Shown here: positions 1 to 9,760 of the stretch, in pieces
How the letters are laid out: every line of letters begins with the position of its first letter
Numbering within the stretch: the first letter of the stretch is position 1
DNA from: Thermodesulfobacterium sp. TA1
Lineage (GTDB): Bacteria; Desulfobacterota; Thermodesulfobacteria; Thermodesulfobacteriales; Thermodesulfobacteriaceae
Length of the DNA stretch: 64,000 nucleotides
Assembly (NCBI RefSeq): GCF_008630935.1
Contig: NZ_CP043908.1
Coordinates: 62,001-126,000 of the forward strand
Direction: 5' to 3'
The notes under the pieces: generated by a model
The model's database searches: none
Seen by the model: only the letters and a program-made list of their open reading frames with translations
Told to the model about the DNA's origin: nothing
Made by a program: the position numbers and the translations under genes

Positions 1-218
<218 letters not shown>

Positions 219-227
219 AATTTCCAT

Positions 228-1913
228 ATGTCGTCAAGCAAAGTATGGGTTAATAAACCGGTAGATTCAGATCTGTTACGCTATTTTGTAAATCAAGGTT
301 TTTTTACTCCATTTCTTGCTCAGATTTTAATAAATAAAGGTTTTACCAATTTAGAAGAAGCTTACTGTTTTCTTTTCCCTCAGCTCACCGATTTTGTCGA
401 CCCTTTTTTAATCCCTGATATGGAGGTTGCGGTAAAAAGGATTTATCAAGCGATAAAGTCTAACGAGACCATAGGGATTTACGGAGACTCAGACGCAGAC
501 GGTATTTTAGGGAGTTTTATATTATACGATTTTTTGGTGGGTCTTGGATGTAAGGTTGAATGGCTTATCCCCAGCAAAGAAAAAGAAGGGTATGGTTTTC
601 ACGCCAAGTTTTTACCTTACTTTAAACAAAAAGGGGTAGGTCTTTTAATAACCGTAGATGTAGGAATTTCTGCAGGAGAGACGGTAAATCAGGCTAAAGC
701 CTTAGGGATAGAGGTAATCATTACCGATCATCATGAGGTAATAAATAAACCTAATACCATAGTAGTTTCCGGAAAGCTTACCCCTAAAACTTCTCCCTTT
801 TACCATCTTTGTGGTGCTGGAGTAGCTTTTGCTTTAATAAGGGCTTTAAGAAAGTATCTTTATGAACAAGGTTTTTTTTCTTCTGTAGAGATACCACAGA
901 TAAGAAAATATCTTGAAATAGTTGGGTTGGCTACCCTTGCTGACATGGTTCCATTAATAGGAGAAAATCGCACGGTAACCTTTTATGGGTTTAGAGACCT
1001 TTCTTCTCCTTCGTTTTTAGCCACCAAACTCCTTTTGGAAAATTCAAGGACAAACGGAGTAGTTTCTGAGGAAGACTTGTTTTATCGAGTTATACCTAAG
1101 ATAAACGCTGCAGGTAGGATGGGGTCTCCGGAATTAATTTTTATGTTTTTAAAAGAAAAAGACGAAACTAAAGCAAGAGCCCTTCTTTCTAACATAGAAG
1201 AGATTAATCAAAAAAGACAAGAGTTAGAAGTAGAGGTGCTTTCCTCTCTTGAAGAACTGGCTAAAAAAGAAGTAGAAAAATACCCTTTTATTTTCTTAGC
1301 GGTTGAAAACCTTCCTAAAGGACTTTTAGGACTTATTGCTAATAGACTTAAGAATCAATATCAAGTGCCTACTATCCTTATTTCTATAGAAAATGGTATA
1401 GGTTTTGCCTCAGGCAGGTCTCCTGAAGGGCTTAACCTGTTTGAAGCTATTTCTCGGTGTGAAGACTTGCTTATTCAATATGGAGGTCATAAATACGCCT
1501 TAGGTTTTCAGGTAAACCTTGAAAAGCTTGATGCCCTTAAAGAGCGTTTGTCTAAAGAAATAAAAAAAATAGCCTCTATCTCTAAACCTGAAGAAGAGGT
1601 AATTTATATAGAGGCAGAGGCAGACCTTACAGAACTTTTGCATCCAGAAAACTTAAAAGCACTTACCTATCTTCATCCCTACGGAGAAGCTCATCATCCT
1701 CCCACCATTCTTATCAAAAACTTTGAGATTAAAGAAAAATTTTTGTTAAAAGAAAAGCATTCTAAGTTTGTACTAAAAAAAGGGATAAACGAGATAAGCG
1801 CTATCTGGTTTAACCGCATAGTAGAAGACGAAAGAATAAGGTTGGTGTTAGGTCAACCCTTTGTTAATAGCTACAGAAATAACTTAGAAATAAAGGTAGT
1901 TGATGTAAGATGA
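228..1913 (+). CDS. recJ: Single-stranded-DNA-specific exonuclease RecJ
   Basis: This 561-residue protein has the DHH phosphoesterase layout of RecJ: GDSDADG near residue 86 (motif I), TVDVGIS near 144, ITDHHE near 170, [11 protein letters not shown] near 235, NAAGRMG near 291, and the DHHA1 signature GGHKYALGF near 423. RecJ degrades single-stranded DNA 5' to 3' in recombination and repair, using Mn/Mg ions held by the Asp and His residues. Length matches bacterial RecJ. The first gene of a rightward group, it overlaps the next gene by 4 bp (ATGA), implying translational coupling. The start at 228 has a -10-like element directly upstream and no ribosome-binding site, so the message may be leaderless. 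Confidence in the family is high. Confidence 0.95.
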   Translation: MSSSKVWVNKPVDSDLLRYFVNQGFFTPFLAQILINKGFTNLEEAYCFLFPQLTDFVDPFLIPDMEVAVKRIYQAIKSNETIGIYGDSDADGILGSFILYDFLVGLGCKVEWLIPSKEKEGYGFHAKFLPYFKQKGVGLLITVDVGISAGETVNQAKALGIEVIITDHHEVINKPNTIVVSGKLTPKTSPFYHLCGAGVAFALIRALRKYLYEQGFFSSVEIPQIRKYLEIVGLATLADMVPLIGENRTVTFYGFRDLSSPSFLATKLLLENSRTNGVVSEEDLFYRVIPKINAAGRMGSPELIFMFLKEKDETKARALLSNIEEINQKRQELEVEVLSSLEELAKKEVEKYPFIFLAVENLPKGLLGLIANRLKNQYQVPTILISIENGIGFASGRSPEGLNLFEAISRCEDLLIQYGGHKYALGFQVNLEKLDALKERLSKEIKKIASISKPEEEVIYIEAEADLTELLHPENLKALTYLHPYGEAHHPPTILIKNFEIKEKFLLKEKHSKFVLKKGINEISAIWFNRIVEDERIRLVLGQPFVNSYRNNLEIKVVDVR

Positions 1914-2989
1914 GTACTATTAGAGAAGAAAAGGAGCGTTTGGAAGAACTTTATTTGTCTCCTTTTGCTTGTAAGTCTAAGTTTTCTCGTGGGAGAAATT
2001 ATCTTGAAGAAGAATGTGAGATTAGGACTGTGTTTGAGAGGGATAGGGACCGTATTATTCATTCTAAAGCTTTTAGAAGATTAAAACATAAAACCCAAGT
2101 TTTTTTAGCCCCAAAAGGAGACCACTACCGTACTCGACTTACCCATACCTTAGAAGTAGCTCAAATCGCAAGGACGATCGCTAAGGCTTTAAACCTTAAC
2201 GAAGCCCTTACAGAGGCTATAGCCTTAGGACATGACCTTGGGCATACCCCTTTTGGACATGCAGGAGAAGAGGTTTTAAACGAGCTTTTACCTGGAGAAT
2301 TTAGACATAACGAACAAAGCCTTAGAGTGGTTGATAAACTGGAAAAAGACGGGAAGGGACTAAATCTTACTTTTGAGGTAAGAGAGGGAATTTTAAAGCA
2401 CTCAAAAGGACTAGGACCTATTTTAAGTCCACAAGGAGATAGGCCTTCTACCCTTGAGGCTGAGATAGTAAGGATTTCGGATGTGATTGCTTATGTAAAC
2501 CATGATGTAGACGATGCCTTAAGGGCTGGGCTGATAACTCTTAAAGAACTTCCTCAAAATTCCAGAAAAATCTTAGGGGAAACCCATGCTCAAAGGATCT
2601 CAACCTTGGTTAAAAATATTGTTTACTCTACAAGAGAGGCTAACTATTCTGCCATTCTGATAGAAGATTCGGTGCTTAGGGCTTTAACCGAGCTCAGAGA
2701 GTTTCTTTTTGAAAAAATCTATTTTTCCCAGCCGGTAAGAAAGGAGTTTGAAAAGGCTAAAAAAGTGCTTTTACAACTTTTTGAGTTTTACACCCAAAAC
2801 TTTGAAAACATACCTTTTTTAATAAAGGCTAAAAGCCTTTTTCCTGAAGAACCCAAAGAGAGGTTGATTGCTGATTATATATCTGGGATGACTGATAGAT
2901 ATGCTATCTATCAGTATTTTGAACACTTTGTGCCTAAACCCTGGCAAGGGATAGAGACAGTTTGGGGAGGCATAGGATATGAGTTATAA
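1910..2989 (+). CDS. dgt: dGTP triphosphohydrolase-like HD-domain protein
   Basis: The 359-residue product belongs to the dGTPase branch of the HD phosphohydrolase superfamily. Visible metal-site motifs are [10 protein letters not shown] (first His, near residue 78), [15 protein letters not shown] (HD pair, near 106) and [16 protein letters not shown] (distal Asp, near 190). Family members hydrolyse dNTPs to deoxynucleosides and triphosphate, controlling dNTP pools. It overlaps recJ by 4 bp and the following formyltransferase-like gene by 11 bp, so all three are likely co-translated. Its length is that of the short Dgt-like 'subfamily 2' proteins rather than the about 500-residue E. coli Dgt; substrate preference cannot be read from the sequence. 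Confidence 0.9.
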   Translation: MSTIREEKERLEELYLSPFACKSKFSRGRNYLEEECEIRTVFERDRDRIIHSKAFRRLKHKTQVFLAPKGDHYRTRLTHTLEVAQIARTIAKALNLNEALTEAIALGHDLGHTPFGHAGEEVLNELLPGEFRHNEQSLRVVDKLEKDGKGLNLTFEVREGILKHSKGLGPILSPQGDRPSTLEAEIVRISDVIAYVNHDVDDALRAGLITLKELPQNSRKILGETHAQRISTLVKNIVYSTREANYSAILIEDSVLRALTELREFLFEKIYFSQPVRKEFEKAKKVLLQLFEFYTQNFENIPFLIKAKSLFPEEPKERLIADYISGMTDRYAIYQYFEHFVPKPWQGIETVWGGIGYEL

Positions 2990-3776
2990 AACGATCGGTT
3001 GGTTTACTACCGGAAGGGATAAGGCAGCCCTTGACCTTTTAAGGATTGTCTATACAGAAATAAAAAGAGAAAACATTCCTGCCAAACTTGCTTATGTGTT
3101 TGTAAGTAAGGCTCCAGATGAGGGAGAGTGGGCAGAAAGATTGATAAAAGAAGCTACAGAAGAGATGCAACTTAGGGTTATTTGGTTTTCTGCAGAAAGG
3201 TTTAAGCCTGAGCTTAGAAAAACTCAAAGAGACTTTTGGAGAAAGGAATATCACGAAGAAGTGCTGAAAAGGCTTGATTTAGAGATAGATTTTGGCGTAC
3301 TTGCAGGTTATATGTGGATAACTTCTGAAGAGTTTTGTAAACGTTTAAAACTGATAAACCTACATCCCTCTTTACCAGGAGGTCCTAAAGGTTCCTGGCA
3401 AGAGGTTATTTGGCAGCTTATCAGCGCAAGGGCCATGGAAACAGGGGCTATGATCCATCGGGTAACCCCAGAACTTGACGAAGGACCAGCTCTTACCTAC
3501 TTCAGGTTAAACCTTCGTACGCCTGAGTTTATTCCTTTATGGAAAGAAACCGAACTTAAATTGCTTAAACATCATCTTTCAGGGTTGAAAAAACTTGAAG
3601 GAGAAAAAAATCCACTTTTTGTAAAAATTAGAGAGGAAGAAGTCAAAAGAGAGTTGCCTTTACTGGTGTTTACTTTAAAATATCTGTGTGAGGAAAAGTT
3701 AGGTGTTGAAACAGAAACCCCGTTAGACCTAACACAAGAGGTAGAAAAAAACCTGACGGCTTTTACTATAGAATAA
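2979..3776 (+). CDS. Formyltransferase-fold protein related to PurN
   Basis: A 265-residue protein. The core [16 protein letters not shown] (near residue 126) contains the Asn-x-His of the formyltransferase catalytic site, and the downstream LDEGPA (near 165) supplies the Asp expected in folate-dependent formyltransferases such as glycinamide ribonucleotide transformylase. The C-terminal about 70 residues go beyond the usual PurN length and show no motif I know. The start overlaps the dgt-like gene by 11 bp, so it is probably part of the recJ-dgt operon. It may be a true PurN or a paralogue acting on another amine or sugar; I would not assign a substrate. Confidence 0.7.
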   Translation: MSYKTIGWFTTGRDKAALDLLRIVYTEIKRENIPAKLAYVFVSKAPDEGEWAERLIKEATEEMQLRVIWFSAERFKPELRKTQRDFWRKEYHEEVLKRLDLEIDFGVLAGYMWITSEEFCKRLKLINLHPSLPGGPKGSWQEVIWQLISARAMETGAMIHRVTPELDEGPALTYFRLNLRTPEFIPLWKETELKLLKHHLSGLKKLEGEKNPLFVKIREEEVKRELPLLVFTLKYLCEEKLGVETETPLDLTQEVEKNLTAFTIE

Positions 3777-3791
3777 AAAGGAGGAAAAAAC

Positions 3792-4733
3792 ATGAAAAGG
3801 TTTCTATATCTGGTTTTTTTCGGGGTTAGTGTTTTATTAGGGGGATGTGTAGCTTCTCAAGATGAAATTCAAACTTTAAAAGTAAAGGTCCTTAATTTGG
3901 AAACCACCATTCAAACCCAAACACAAAACCAAAAGGCTGTAGAAAAAGAACTTAGTCAGTTAAGAGAAAGGGTAGAGAGTTTAGAAAAGAAATTAGGAGA
4001 GGATCTTCTGTTAGAGATAAAAACTAAGGCTTTATCAGAATTAGAGGATCTTAAATCCTCTCAGGCGAAACTTGTCTCTCAGGTAGAAGACCTTTCATCC
4101 TCAAAGGAAGATTTATATAAGACCTTTAACAAGCAGTCTGAAGAACTTAAAACCAGAATAGAGGCTCTTGAGCTTAAAGTAAAAGCGTTAGAAGAAAAAG
4201 TCGCTTCCAAACCACAAGAATCTTCTCAACCCTCATCTAACGGGTCCGTTTCTAATCAAACAGCCAAGGTAGTTTCTAACGCAACCGTAGAAACTAAACC
4301 CTCAGAGGTTAAGGCCTCAACCGATGAAACCTTACAGCAAGGGTCCTTAGATAGAAAGGAGCCTTCTGAGATAGACCTTTACAATCGAGCCTTTGACCTT
4401 TATCAACAGAAAAAGTTCGATGAAGCTATAACAGCTTTTAAAGAGTATATCCAAAAATATCCTAAAGGTAAGTTTTTAGCCCAAAGTTATTACTGGCTTG
4501 GTGAAATTTATTATAACAAAAAAGCCTATGAAGATGCCATTCTTTCTTTTCAAAAGGTGATAGAAACTCCAGGACCAGCCACTTTAAAGTCCTCAGCTAT
4601 GTATAAACAAGCTTTAAGCTTTAAAGCTTTGGGAGACAAGGATGCTTATACTATTTTACTAAAACGTATCGTTAAATTATACCCAACAAGCAAAGAGGCT
4701 AAAGAAGCTAAAAAACTTTTAGGTATAAAGTAG
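3792..4733 (+). CDS. CpoB/YbgF-like cell-envelope lipoprotein with coiled coil and TPRs
   Basis: This 313-residue protein begins with a lipoprotein signal peptide (MKRFLYLV... LLGGC, lipidated Cys at residue 19). Residues about 23-140 form a heptad-like, Glu/Lys/Leu-rich coiled coil. A Ser/Thr/Pro-rich linker (about 140-195) leads to C-terminal tetratricopeptide repeats, starting around DLYNRAFDLYQQKKFDEAI and followed by YYWLGEIYYNKKAYEDAI. This order matches CpoB (formerly YbgF), which works with Tol-Pal and peptidoglycan synthesis during outer-membrane constriction. A strong AAGGAGG precedes the ATG. No tol or pal gene is in the window. The lipid anchor differs from E. coli CpoB, which is periplasmic and soluble. 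Confidence 0.8.
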   Translation: MKRFLYLVFFGVSVLLGGCVASQDEIQTLKVKVLNLETTIQTQTQNQKAVEKELSQLRERVESLEKKLGEDLLLEIKTKALSELEDLKSSQAKLVSQVEDLSSSKEDLYKTFNKQSEELKTRIEALELKVKALEEKVASKPQESSQPSSNGSVSNQTAKVVSNATVETKPSEVKASTDETLQQGSLDRKEPSEIDLYNRAFDLYQQKKFDEAITAFKEYIQKYPKGKFLAQSYYWLGEIYYNKKAYEDAILSFQKVIETPGPATLKSSAMYKQALSFKALGDKDAYTILLKRIVKLYPTSKEAKEAKKLLGIK

Positions 4734-4736
4734 TTT

Positions 4737-5195
4737 TTAACCTTTTTTAAGTCTATAGGGGTTAATGGTTAAAACTGGAATAGGAGAGTTTTTCACCACT
4801 CCATTAGCTACGCTTCCGAAAAGGATTTTATCAAGCCCTTTTCTTCCGTGGGTTCCCATGATGATAAGGTCTGCCTGTAGTTTTTGTCCTGTTTCGATGA
4901 TTTTTTCTACCACATCTCCTTTAACTATGATGGATTGAGCCTCAGGATAGTCGGCAAAGTGTTTTTTTATAAACTCTTCCATAGACTTTTGAGCACTTTC
5001 TAAAAGAACGTTTTCAAGGTCTGTCAGAGTTTTTATCGAGCCATAAAGCCCTTCATAGGCAGCAAAATCTTCTAATACAAACACTACATGAACCTTGGCG
5101 TTAAGTTTTTTGGCGAAATCTTTAGCCCATTCAGCCACAAACTCAGAAACCTCAGAAAAATCTACAGGTACTAATATGTTTTTAATTTCGACCAT
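4737..5195 (-). CDS. Universal stress protein (UspA family)
   Basis: A 152-residue single-domain Usp. The N-terminal ILVPVDFSE and the C-terminal IIMGTHGRKGLDKILFGSVANGVV...PVLTI fit the ATP-binding UspA subgroup, whose G-2x-G-9x-G-(S/T) pattern is visible. These proteins bind ATP and modulate stress survival. I chose the ATG at 5195 rather than an in-frame GTG 6 bp earlier because AGGAGG at about 5201-5206 overlaps the GTG but is well spaced from the ATG. The gene is convergent with the CpoB-like gene, with only 3 bp between the stops, and follows the hcp terminator, so it probably has its own promoter. Confidence 0.88.
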   Translation of the reverse strand: MVEIKNILVPVDFSEVSEFVAEWAKDFAKKLNAKVHVVFVLEDFAAYEGLYGSIKTLTDLENVLLESAQKSMEEFIKKHFADYPEAQSIIVKGDVVEKIIETGQKLQADLIIMGTHGRKGLDKILFGSVANGVVKNSPIPVLTINPYRLKKG

Positions 5196-5315
5196 GGCCA
5201 CCTCCTGATTATATTTGTTTTATTGTTTTATAATTTTAAAATAAGTTTAACAAATTTTTTATCAAGGGGATGACAAGTTTTTTTTAAATGAGATGTTTTG
5301 TTTGGATAAACTAAA

Positions 5316-5347
5316 AATAAAAGGAGGGGCTCCCCCCTCCTTTTATT
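5316..5347 (-). terminator. Terminator downstream of the hybrid-cluster protein gene
   Basis: A 14-bp perfect inverted repeat (5316-5329 with 5334-5347, 4-nt loop) has a GGAGGGG/CCCCTCC core and A/T arms. Read leftwards it ends in a T-rich run, fitting an intrinsic terminator just after the hcp stop. The symmetric arms make it potentially bidirectional. Confidence 0.8.
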
Positions 5348-5352
5348 CAGTT

Positions 5353-6966
5353 TTAAGCCTTAAGCATCATTTTTAAGTCTTCTTCAGGTTCTGAAATGAG
5401 TCTTATATTGTAGTTTTCTACTAAGAAGTTTAAGACGTTTTCAGATAGAAAGGCTGGAAGGCTTGGTCCAAGAAAGATGTTTTTAATTCCGAGATATAAG
5501 AGGGTAAGAAGGATGGCTACAGCTTTTTGTTCGTACCAGGAGACAACCAAGGAAAGGGGAAGGTCGTTTACACCTACCCCAAAGGCTTGACTCAAGGCTA
5601 AGGCTATCTGAATGGCAGAATAGGCGTCGTTACACTGTCCTACATCAAGCAGCCTGGGTATACCTTCTATATCCCCCAAATCTTTATCATAAAATCGGTA
5701 TTTTCCACAGGCAAGGGTAAGAATAAAGGCATCCCTGGGGACCAATTCTACAAATTTAGTATAGTAATTACGCCCTGGTTTGGCTCCGTCGCAACCACCT
5801 ACTAAAAAGAAATGTTTTACCTTACCCGATTTAACGAGGTCTATCAACTTTTCTGCTGCAGAAAGGATGGCGTTTCTGGCAAACCCTACCCAGATTTCTT
5901 TATCAGGTCTATCTTCTGTAAAACCTGGCATGGCAAGGGCTTTTTCTATGACTGGAGAAAAATTTTTCCCTTTTATATGAGTTATCCCTGGAAATCCAAC
6001 CGGTCCTAAGGTAAAAACTTTATCTTTATATTCCTCCTTAGGGGGCATAAGGCAGTTAGTAGTCATCACAATAGGCCCGGGGAAGGTTGCAAATTCTTTT
6101 TGCTGGTTTTGCCAGGCTGTTCCATAATTTCCATAAAGATGGGGAAACTTTTTTAGCTCAGGATATCCGTGGGCTGGAAGCATCTCTCCGTGGGTATAAA
6201 CGTAAATTCCTTTTCCTTCGGTCTGTTTAAGCAGTTCATAAAGGTCTTCTAAGTCATGCCCAGAGACTAAGATAGCTTTACCAGCTTTAGTACCGAGAGG
6301 AACCTTTGTAGGCACTGGGTGACCAAAGGTTTGGGTGTTTGCTTGGTCAAGAAGCTCCATTACCTTTAGGTTTATCTCTCCGGTAGCTAAAGCCTTTTTT
6401 ACCCAACTTTCTATGTCTCCTTTTTCTTGATAGATGTTTACCAAAAGCTGTTTGAATTTATGGTATACTTCTTGGTCCCATACCCCTAATTTATGGGCAT
6501 GATAGGCATAGGCGGCTATTCCTTTTAAACCATAAAGTACACAGAGCTTTAGAGAAAAGATATCTTCTCCCCAGACCTCTTTAAACCTTGGGTCTATTTC
6601 GTATTTTTTAGCAAGATCAATAAGTTCATCAAGGTCTAAGTTAGGAATTTTATCTAACGAAGATTTTACTTGATAGGCATTTTCAATCTTTTCTCTAAGG
6701 GATGAGGCTTCTTCTATGTAAGCCTTAATACTTTCAGGGTCAAAATTAACGTTAGTAAGGGTTGCAAACATCCCTTCCATGATAAAAAAGTCTACCTCTG
6801 GTGCGTTATATCCTTTAGGATGGGCTAATAGATAAGCCTCTGAAAGACCTGCCAGGTTATAGATTAAAAGGTCTTGTAAAAGGTCAGTTTCAGGGGTTTT
6901 ACCACATACCCCTTTTACCGTGCAAGCCTTTCCTGCTGCGGTTTGTTCACACTGATTACAAAACAT
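5353..6966 (-). CDS. hcp: Hybrid-cluster protein (hydroxylamine reductase)
   Basis: This 537-residue protein starts MFCNQCEQTAAGKAC...CGK: Cys 3, 6, 15 and 21 in the C-x2-C-x8-C-x5-C arrangement of the N-terminal iron-sulfur cluster. Later Cys, His and Glu residues (for example MTTNCLMPP, VGGCDGAKPGR, LTLACGKYRF, DVGQCNDAYSA) match the hybrid-cluster ligand regions. Hcp proteins handle nitric oxide or hydroxylamine and are typical of anaerobes under nitrosative stress. Length fits the class I form rather than the shortened thermophile class. An AGGAGG precedes the ATG. An FNR/HcpR-like palindrome lies about 60 bp upstream at 7026-7039, suggesting regulation by a CRP/FNR-family nitrosative sensor. 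Confidence 0.95.
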   Translation of the reverse strand: MFCNQCEQTAAGKACTVKGVCGKTPETDLLQDLLIYNLAGLSEAYLLAHPKGYNAPEVDFFIMEGMFATLTNVNFDPESIKAYIEEASSLREKIENAYQVKSSLDKIPNLDLDELIDLAKKYEIDPRFKEVWGEDIFSLKLCVLYGLKGIAAYAYHAHKLGVWDQEVYHKFKQLLVNIYQEKGDIESWVKKALATGEINLKVMELLDQANTQTFGHPVPTKVPLGTKAGKAILVSGHDLEDLYELLKQTEGKGIYVYTHGEMLPAHGYPELKKFPHLYGNYGTAWQNQQKEFATFPGPIVMTTNCLMPPKEEYKDKVFTLGPVGFPGITHIKGKNFSPVIEKALAMPGFTEDRPDKEIWVGFARNAILSAAEKLIDLVKSGKVKHFFLVGGCDGAKPGRNYYTKFVELVPRDAFILTLACGKYRFYDKDLGDIEGIPRLLDVGQCNDAYSAIQIALALSQAFGVGVNDLPLSLVVSWYEQKAVAILLTLLYLGIKNIFLGPSLPAFLSENVLNFLVENYNIRLISEPEEDLKMMLKA

Positions 6967-7025
6967 CTTTCTACCTCCTGTTGTGTATTTTTAAATTAAA
7001 ATAACCCAGATAAAGTTTTTTTTCC

Positions 7026-7039
7026 TTGATATAAGTCAA
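7026..7039. promoter_or_regulatory. Putative CRP/FNR-family (HcpR-like) operator of hcp
   Basis: TTGATATAAGTCAA is a 5-4-5 palindrome with one asymmetry. Its half-sites TTGAT and GTCAA match the TTGAY/RTCAA shape of FNR and HcpR sites. It lies 60 bp upstream of the hcp start in a 239-bp divergent intergenic region, a position fitting transcriptional control of hcp. HcpR is the known hcp regulator in Desulfovibrio relatives; no regulator gene is in this window. Confidence 0.5.
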
Positions 7040-7205
7040 AACTTGAAAGCTTATAAGAAGGTCTTCAAAAAACTAAAAAGATAAGAAAGAGTCTTTGATG
7101 ATACTGAAGTAGCAAATATAACCCCTTTATTATGCATTGTTGACTTTGAAATTAAACATCCTTATAATTAAAATATATCAAAAATTTTATAGAGGGCAAT
7201 AACAG

Positions 7206-8378
7206 ATGGTTTTTACGATGAACGTTTTATTGGTGATGATTTTATCGGTTTTTATGGTTAGTATTTTTTTAGTAGGTTATGATTTTTTGAAAAGATTTTT
7301 AACTCAGATAAAACATCAAAGGTTAGACCAAGCTCGTGCATATTTTACTAAAGTTTTTTCAGAAGCGTTTCAGTCTTCTTCTTTAAACCTTGAGGAATTT
7401 AAAAACAAACTTAATTTTTTTTCACCTTTAAAAAAACAGGCACTCTTAGAGGTAATGTTAGAGTTTTTTCCTAAGATGCCTGATAAAATAGGAGTGCTTG
7501 CCCAAAATTTTGGTTTTATAAAGGAGTACGAAGATAAACTTAACTCTTCTAAGCCTTATATAAGAGGAGAGGCCTTTAGGATACTTGAGAGTTTTCTTTC
7601 AAAAGAAAGTTTAGCAAAGATGCTTGAAGCTTTAAAAAAAGAGAAACATCCAGAAGTAGCTTTTGTAGGCTTTTTAAGCTGTTGTAAACTTCTTAATACT
7701 ATACATTTTAAAACCTTTTTACAACTTCTTTATGAAAAGCAAAGGGAAGGGGTTTTGAATTTAAGGTGTGTTAGCTTAATCATAACCGAGTTTGTAGAGA
7801 GATTTAAAGAAAAGGCAAGTTTTGCTGTTTACGATTTTTTAAAAGAAGGCAGCTATTCCGTATCTTTTAGGATAGGGCTTTTAGACGGGATTTATTATGC
7901 TAAACATTTAGATGAAACCTTGCTTAAGATAGTTAAGGATCAACTTACCTTTGAAGATCCAGAAATTTTGGCCAAGGCTTTAAAAGTATTAAGCAAGATT
8001 GAGAAAATAGCTTTAGAGGACGTTCTTCCTTTCCTTAAACATCCTGCTTGGTTTGTAAGGTTGTCTGCTTTAAAGGTTTTGGGAAAAAACATAAGACCAG
8101 AAATAGTAGAATATATCGTCCCTCTTTTAGAGGATGAAAACGCTTTAGTAAGAAAAGAGGCTGCTAAGGTTTTGTTTAAACTACCTGAAGAAGCAGTAAT
8201 TATTAATCTACCTAATTTTCTTCAGATTAAAGATCCTTATGGTAGAGATGCGGTGGTTGGGGAGATGGTGATAAGCGGTTTTTGGGAGAGATTAAAGGAA
8301 GGTAGGTTTAAAGAAACGTTAAAGGATTATGTGGAAAAAATAAAGAGCCTTTTGCAGTTGCATTATAAATTAGCATAA
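7206..8378 (+). CDS. Membrane-anchored HEAT-like repeat protein
   Basis: I do not recognise a specific family. The 390-residue product begins with one hydrophobic segment (residues about 5-26) followed by a basic stretch, consistent with a single N-terminal membrane anchor and a cytoplasmic body. The rest is alpha-helical with recurring leucine-rich helix pairs, and two sections near the C-terminus (HPAWFVRLSALKVLGKN and EDENALVRKEAAKVLFKL) are classic HEAT/PBS-lyase-type repeats. Such domains serve as protein-binding scaffolds. An AGAGGG about 10 nt upstream supports the ATG at 7206; an in-frame ATG at 7218 is possible. It stands alone, divergent from hcp and followed by the IS110 element. 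Confidence 0.65.
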   Translation: MVFTMNVLLVMILSVFMVSIFLVGYDFLKRFLTQIKHQRLDQARAYFTKVFSEAFQSSSLNLEEFKNKLNFFSPLKKQALLEVMLEFFPKMPDKIGVLAQNFGFIKEYEDKLNSSKPYIRGEAFRILESFLSKESLAKMLEALKKEKHPEVAFVGFLSCCKLLNTIHFKTFLQLLYEKQREGVLNLRCVSLIITEFVERFKEKASFAVYDFLKEGSYSVSFRIGLLDGIYYAKHLDETLLKIVKDQLTFEDPEILAKALKVLSKIEKIALEDVLPFLKHPAWFVRLSALKVLGKNIRPEIVEYIVPLLEDENALVRKEAAKVLFKLPEEAVIINLPNFLQIKDPYGRDAVVGEMVISGFWERLKEGRFKETLKDYVEKIKSLLQLHYKLA

Positions 8379-8404
8379 AAGAGTCAACTATCAGAAAATA
8401 GGAA

Positions 8405-9604
8405 TTAAACATGAGAGACCTCCAGAACAGGGAACTTAGAAAAAGCAGGATTAAAGAAAGTTTTTTTTCTACAAATTGCATAGATAACTCTTATAAGTTT
8501 GTTTACAACTGCTATCATAGCTTTCTTATAACTGCCAAAGTTTTTCTTCTTACGTATAAAATAGGATCTGAAGTAAAAATTCCATTTTACTACACCTACC
8601 GCCATCTGGAAAAGAACATTTCTGAGAAAGCTCGACCCTTGCTTAGATATGCTCATCTTAGCTTTATACTTACCAGATTGTTTTGTTACTGGGTCTGTGC
8701 CCGCAAACTTTATGAGCTTTTTGGCATTAGAAAATCTTTTTACGTCTCTGATTTCAGCCAAAAAGAGACTTGCAAGTTTAGAGGAAATACCTTTTATAGA
8801 GGAAATGAGCTTAATTTGTTCTTGCTGGTCTTCATCCATTTTCTCTACAAGCATCTCTTCAAGCTTTTTTATTCTTGGCTCAAGGAAAAAGAGTTTTTCG
8901 ATGTAGATGATAAGAGTTTGAGAGAGATAAGGATTGTCAACCCCGATAGAGTTTTTAGCAAGGTTTATGACTTCATCGGGAGAAAAGGAAGGGGTTTTAC
9001 CTTTAGGAACAGAGGATTTAATAATTTCGGAAATTTCATTTGGTTTAGCTTTTTTAAGGGTTTTAGCAGAGGGGAATTTAAGGAGTATGTTAAGGAAGGA
9101 GTGGGAGTAAATATTAAAGTGCTTTTCAGCTTCTGGGAAAAGAACAGTGAGGGCGTATTTGATTTGAGTTTTAGCTTCAGCAAGTTCATGTTTAAGTTTT
9201 TGGATAAGACGAGAAGCACTACGGAGTTCAGAGTTTTCAGGATAGGATTTAAGGAATTCAGGGTTATTAAGAGCGAAGAGTGCAAGGATTTTGGCATCTT
9301 TTGTGTCGTATTTAGAGGGGTTGTTAGCGGAGATAAATTCAAAGAATCTGTGGACGATTTTAGGGTTAAGGATGAAGGTTTGGATATCTTTTTCAACGAG
9401 GAAGCAGTAAAGGGGGATGTGGAACCTACCAGAGGATTCCATAACAACGATAGGGTCAGAGAGGGTTTTGAGAAGGTTAAAGAAATCAGAGAAGCCTTGA
9501 AGAGACATAGAGAGTTTGCCGGAGGAGAGGGTTTTAGCTTCATGGTTAAGGATGCAGAAGTGGAAGTTATCTTTAGAAATGTCAACACCGATGTAATGGG
9601 TCAT
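8405..9604 (-). CDS. IS110-family transposase (DEDD / serine recombinase type)
   Basis: A 399-residue protein with the two-part IS110 layout. The N-terminal RuvC-like DEDD domain shows GVDISKDNFHF (first Asp), VVMESSGRFHIPL (Glu) and KYDTKDAKILALFA (Asp pair). The C-terminal Tnp20 domain shows SSIKGISSKLASLFLAEI and FAGTDPVTKQSGKYKAKM with the expected catalytic Ser in QSG, then SKQGSSFLRNVLFQMA. The frame is intact from ATG to stop, so the element may be active. AGGAGG is present upstream of the ATG (about 9611-9616). A long open frame on the opposite strand over the same region is a shadow. This family recombines DNA guided by an element-encoded bridge RNA. Confidence 0.93.
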   Translation of the reverse strand: MTHYIGVDISKDNFHFCILNHEAKTLSSGKLSMSLQGFSDFFNLLKTLSDPIVVMESSGRFHIPLYCFLVEKDIQTFILNPKIVHRFFEFISANNPSKYDTKDAKILALFALNNPEFLKSYPENSELRSASRLIQKLKHELAEAKTQIKYALTVLFPEAEKHFNIYSHSFLNILLKFPSAKTLKKAKPNEISEIIKSSVPKGKTPSFSPDEVINLAKNSIGVDNPYLSQTLIIYIEKLFFLEPRIKKLEEMLVEKMDEDQQEQIKLISSIKGISSKLASLFLAEIRDVKRFSNAKKLIKFAGTDPVTKQSGKYKAKMSISKQGSSFLRNVLFQMAVGVVKWNFYFRSYFIRKKKNFGSYKKAMIAVVNKLIRVIYAICRKKTFFNPAFSKFPVLEVSHV

Positions 9605-9629
9605 GATGCTACCTCCTTTTTAAGATTTT

Positions 9630-9760
9630 TGTCCCTCACACCATCCTCCCGAGTAGCTGGGGCTTTGGTAGCCCAACCAACTTATCGGGTGTTGAGGGAC
9701 AGAGGGACATACTCCTTAAGAGGCTCAAAGGCCTACCAAAAATGGAGTCCCTGTCCCTCT
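9630..9760 (-). ncRNA. Candidate IS110 bridge RNA (two adjacent stem-loops)
   Basis: Upstream of the transposase start, two hairpins abut. The first pairs 9630-9642 with 9688-9701 (TGTCCCTCACACC with GGTGTTGAGGGACA, one bulge) and encloses a smaller GGGCT/AGCCC stem. The second pairs 9701-9709 with 9752-9760 (AGAGGGACA with TGTCCCTCT, perfect), continued by ACTCC/GGAGT, and encloses AGGC/GCCT at 9721-9734. Two stem-loops with internal loops beside the transposase fit the architecture described for IS110-family bridge (seeker) RNAs, one loop reading the target and one the donor. The strand is inferred from that precedent. GAGGGACA occurs twice in tandem, so alternative pairings are possible. 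Confidence 0.6.

Larger units (their letters stand above)
8405..9760 (-). mobile_element. IS110-family insertion sequence (ends not resolved)
   Basis: The element comprises an intact IS110-type transposase gene and, upstream of it in the transposase direction, a structured non-coding stretch. IS110 elements lack terminal inverted repeats and often target duplications, so I cannot fix the boundaries; the coordinates span the parts I can support. It sits between the HEAT-like gene and the exopolysaccharide operon and does not visibly break a gene. Confidence 0.75.
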
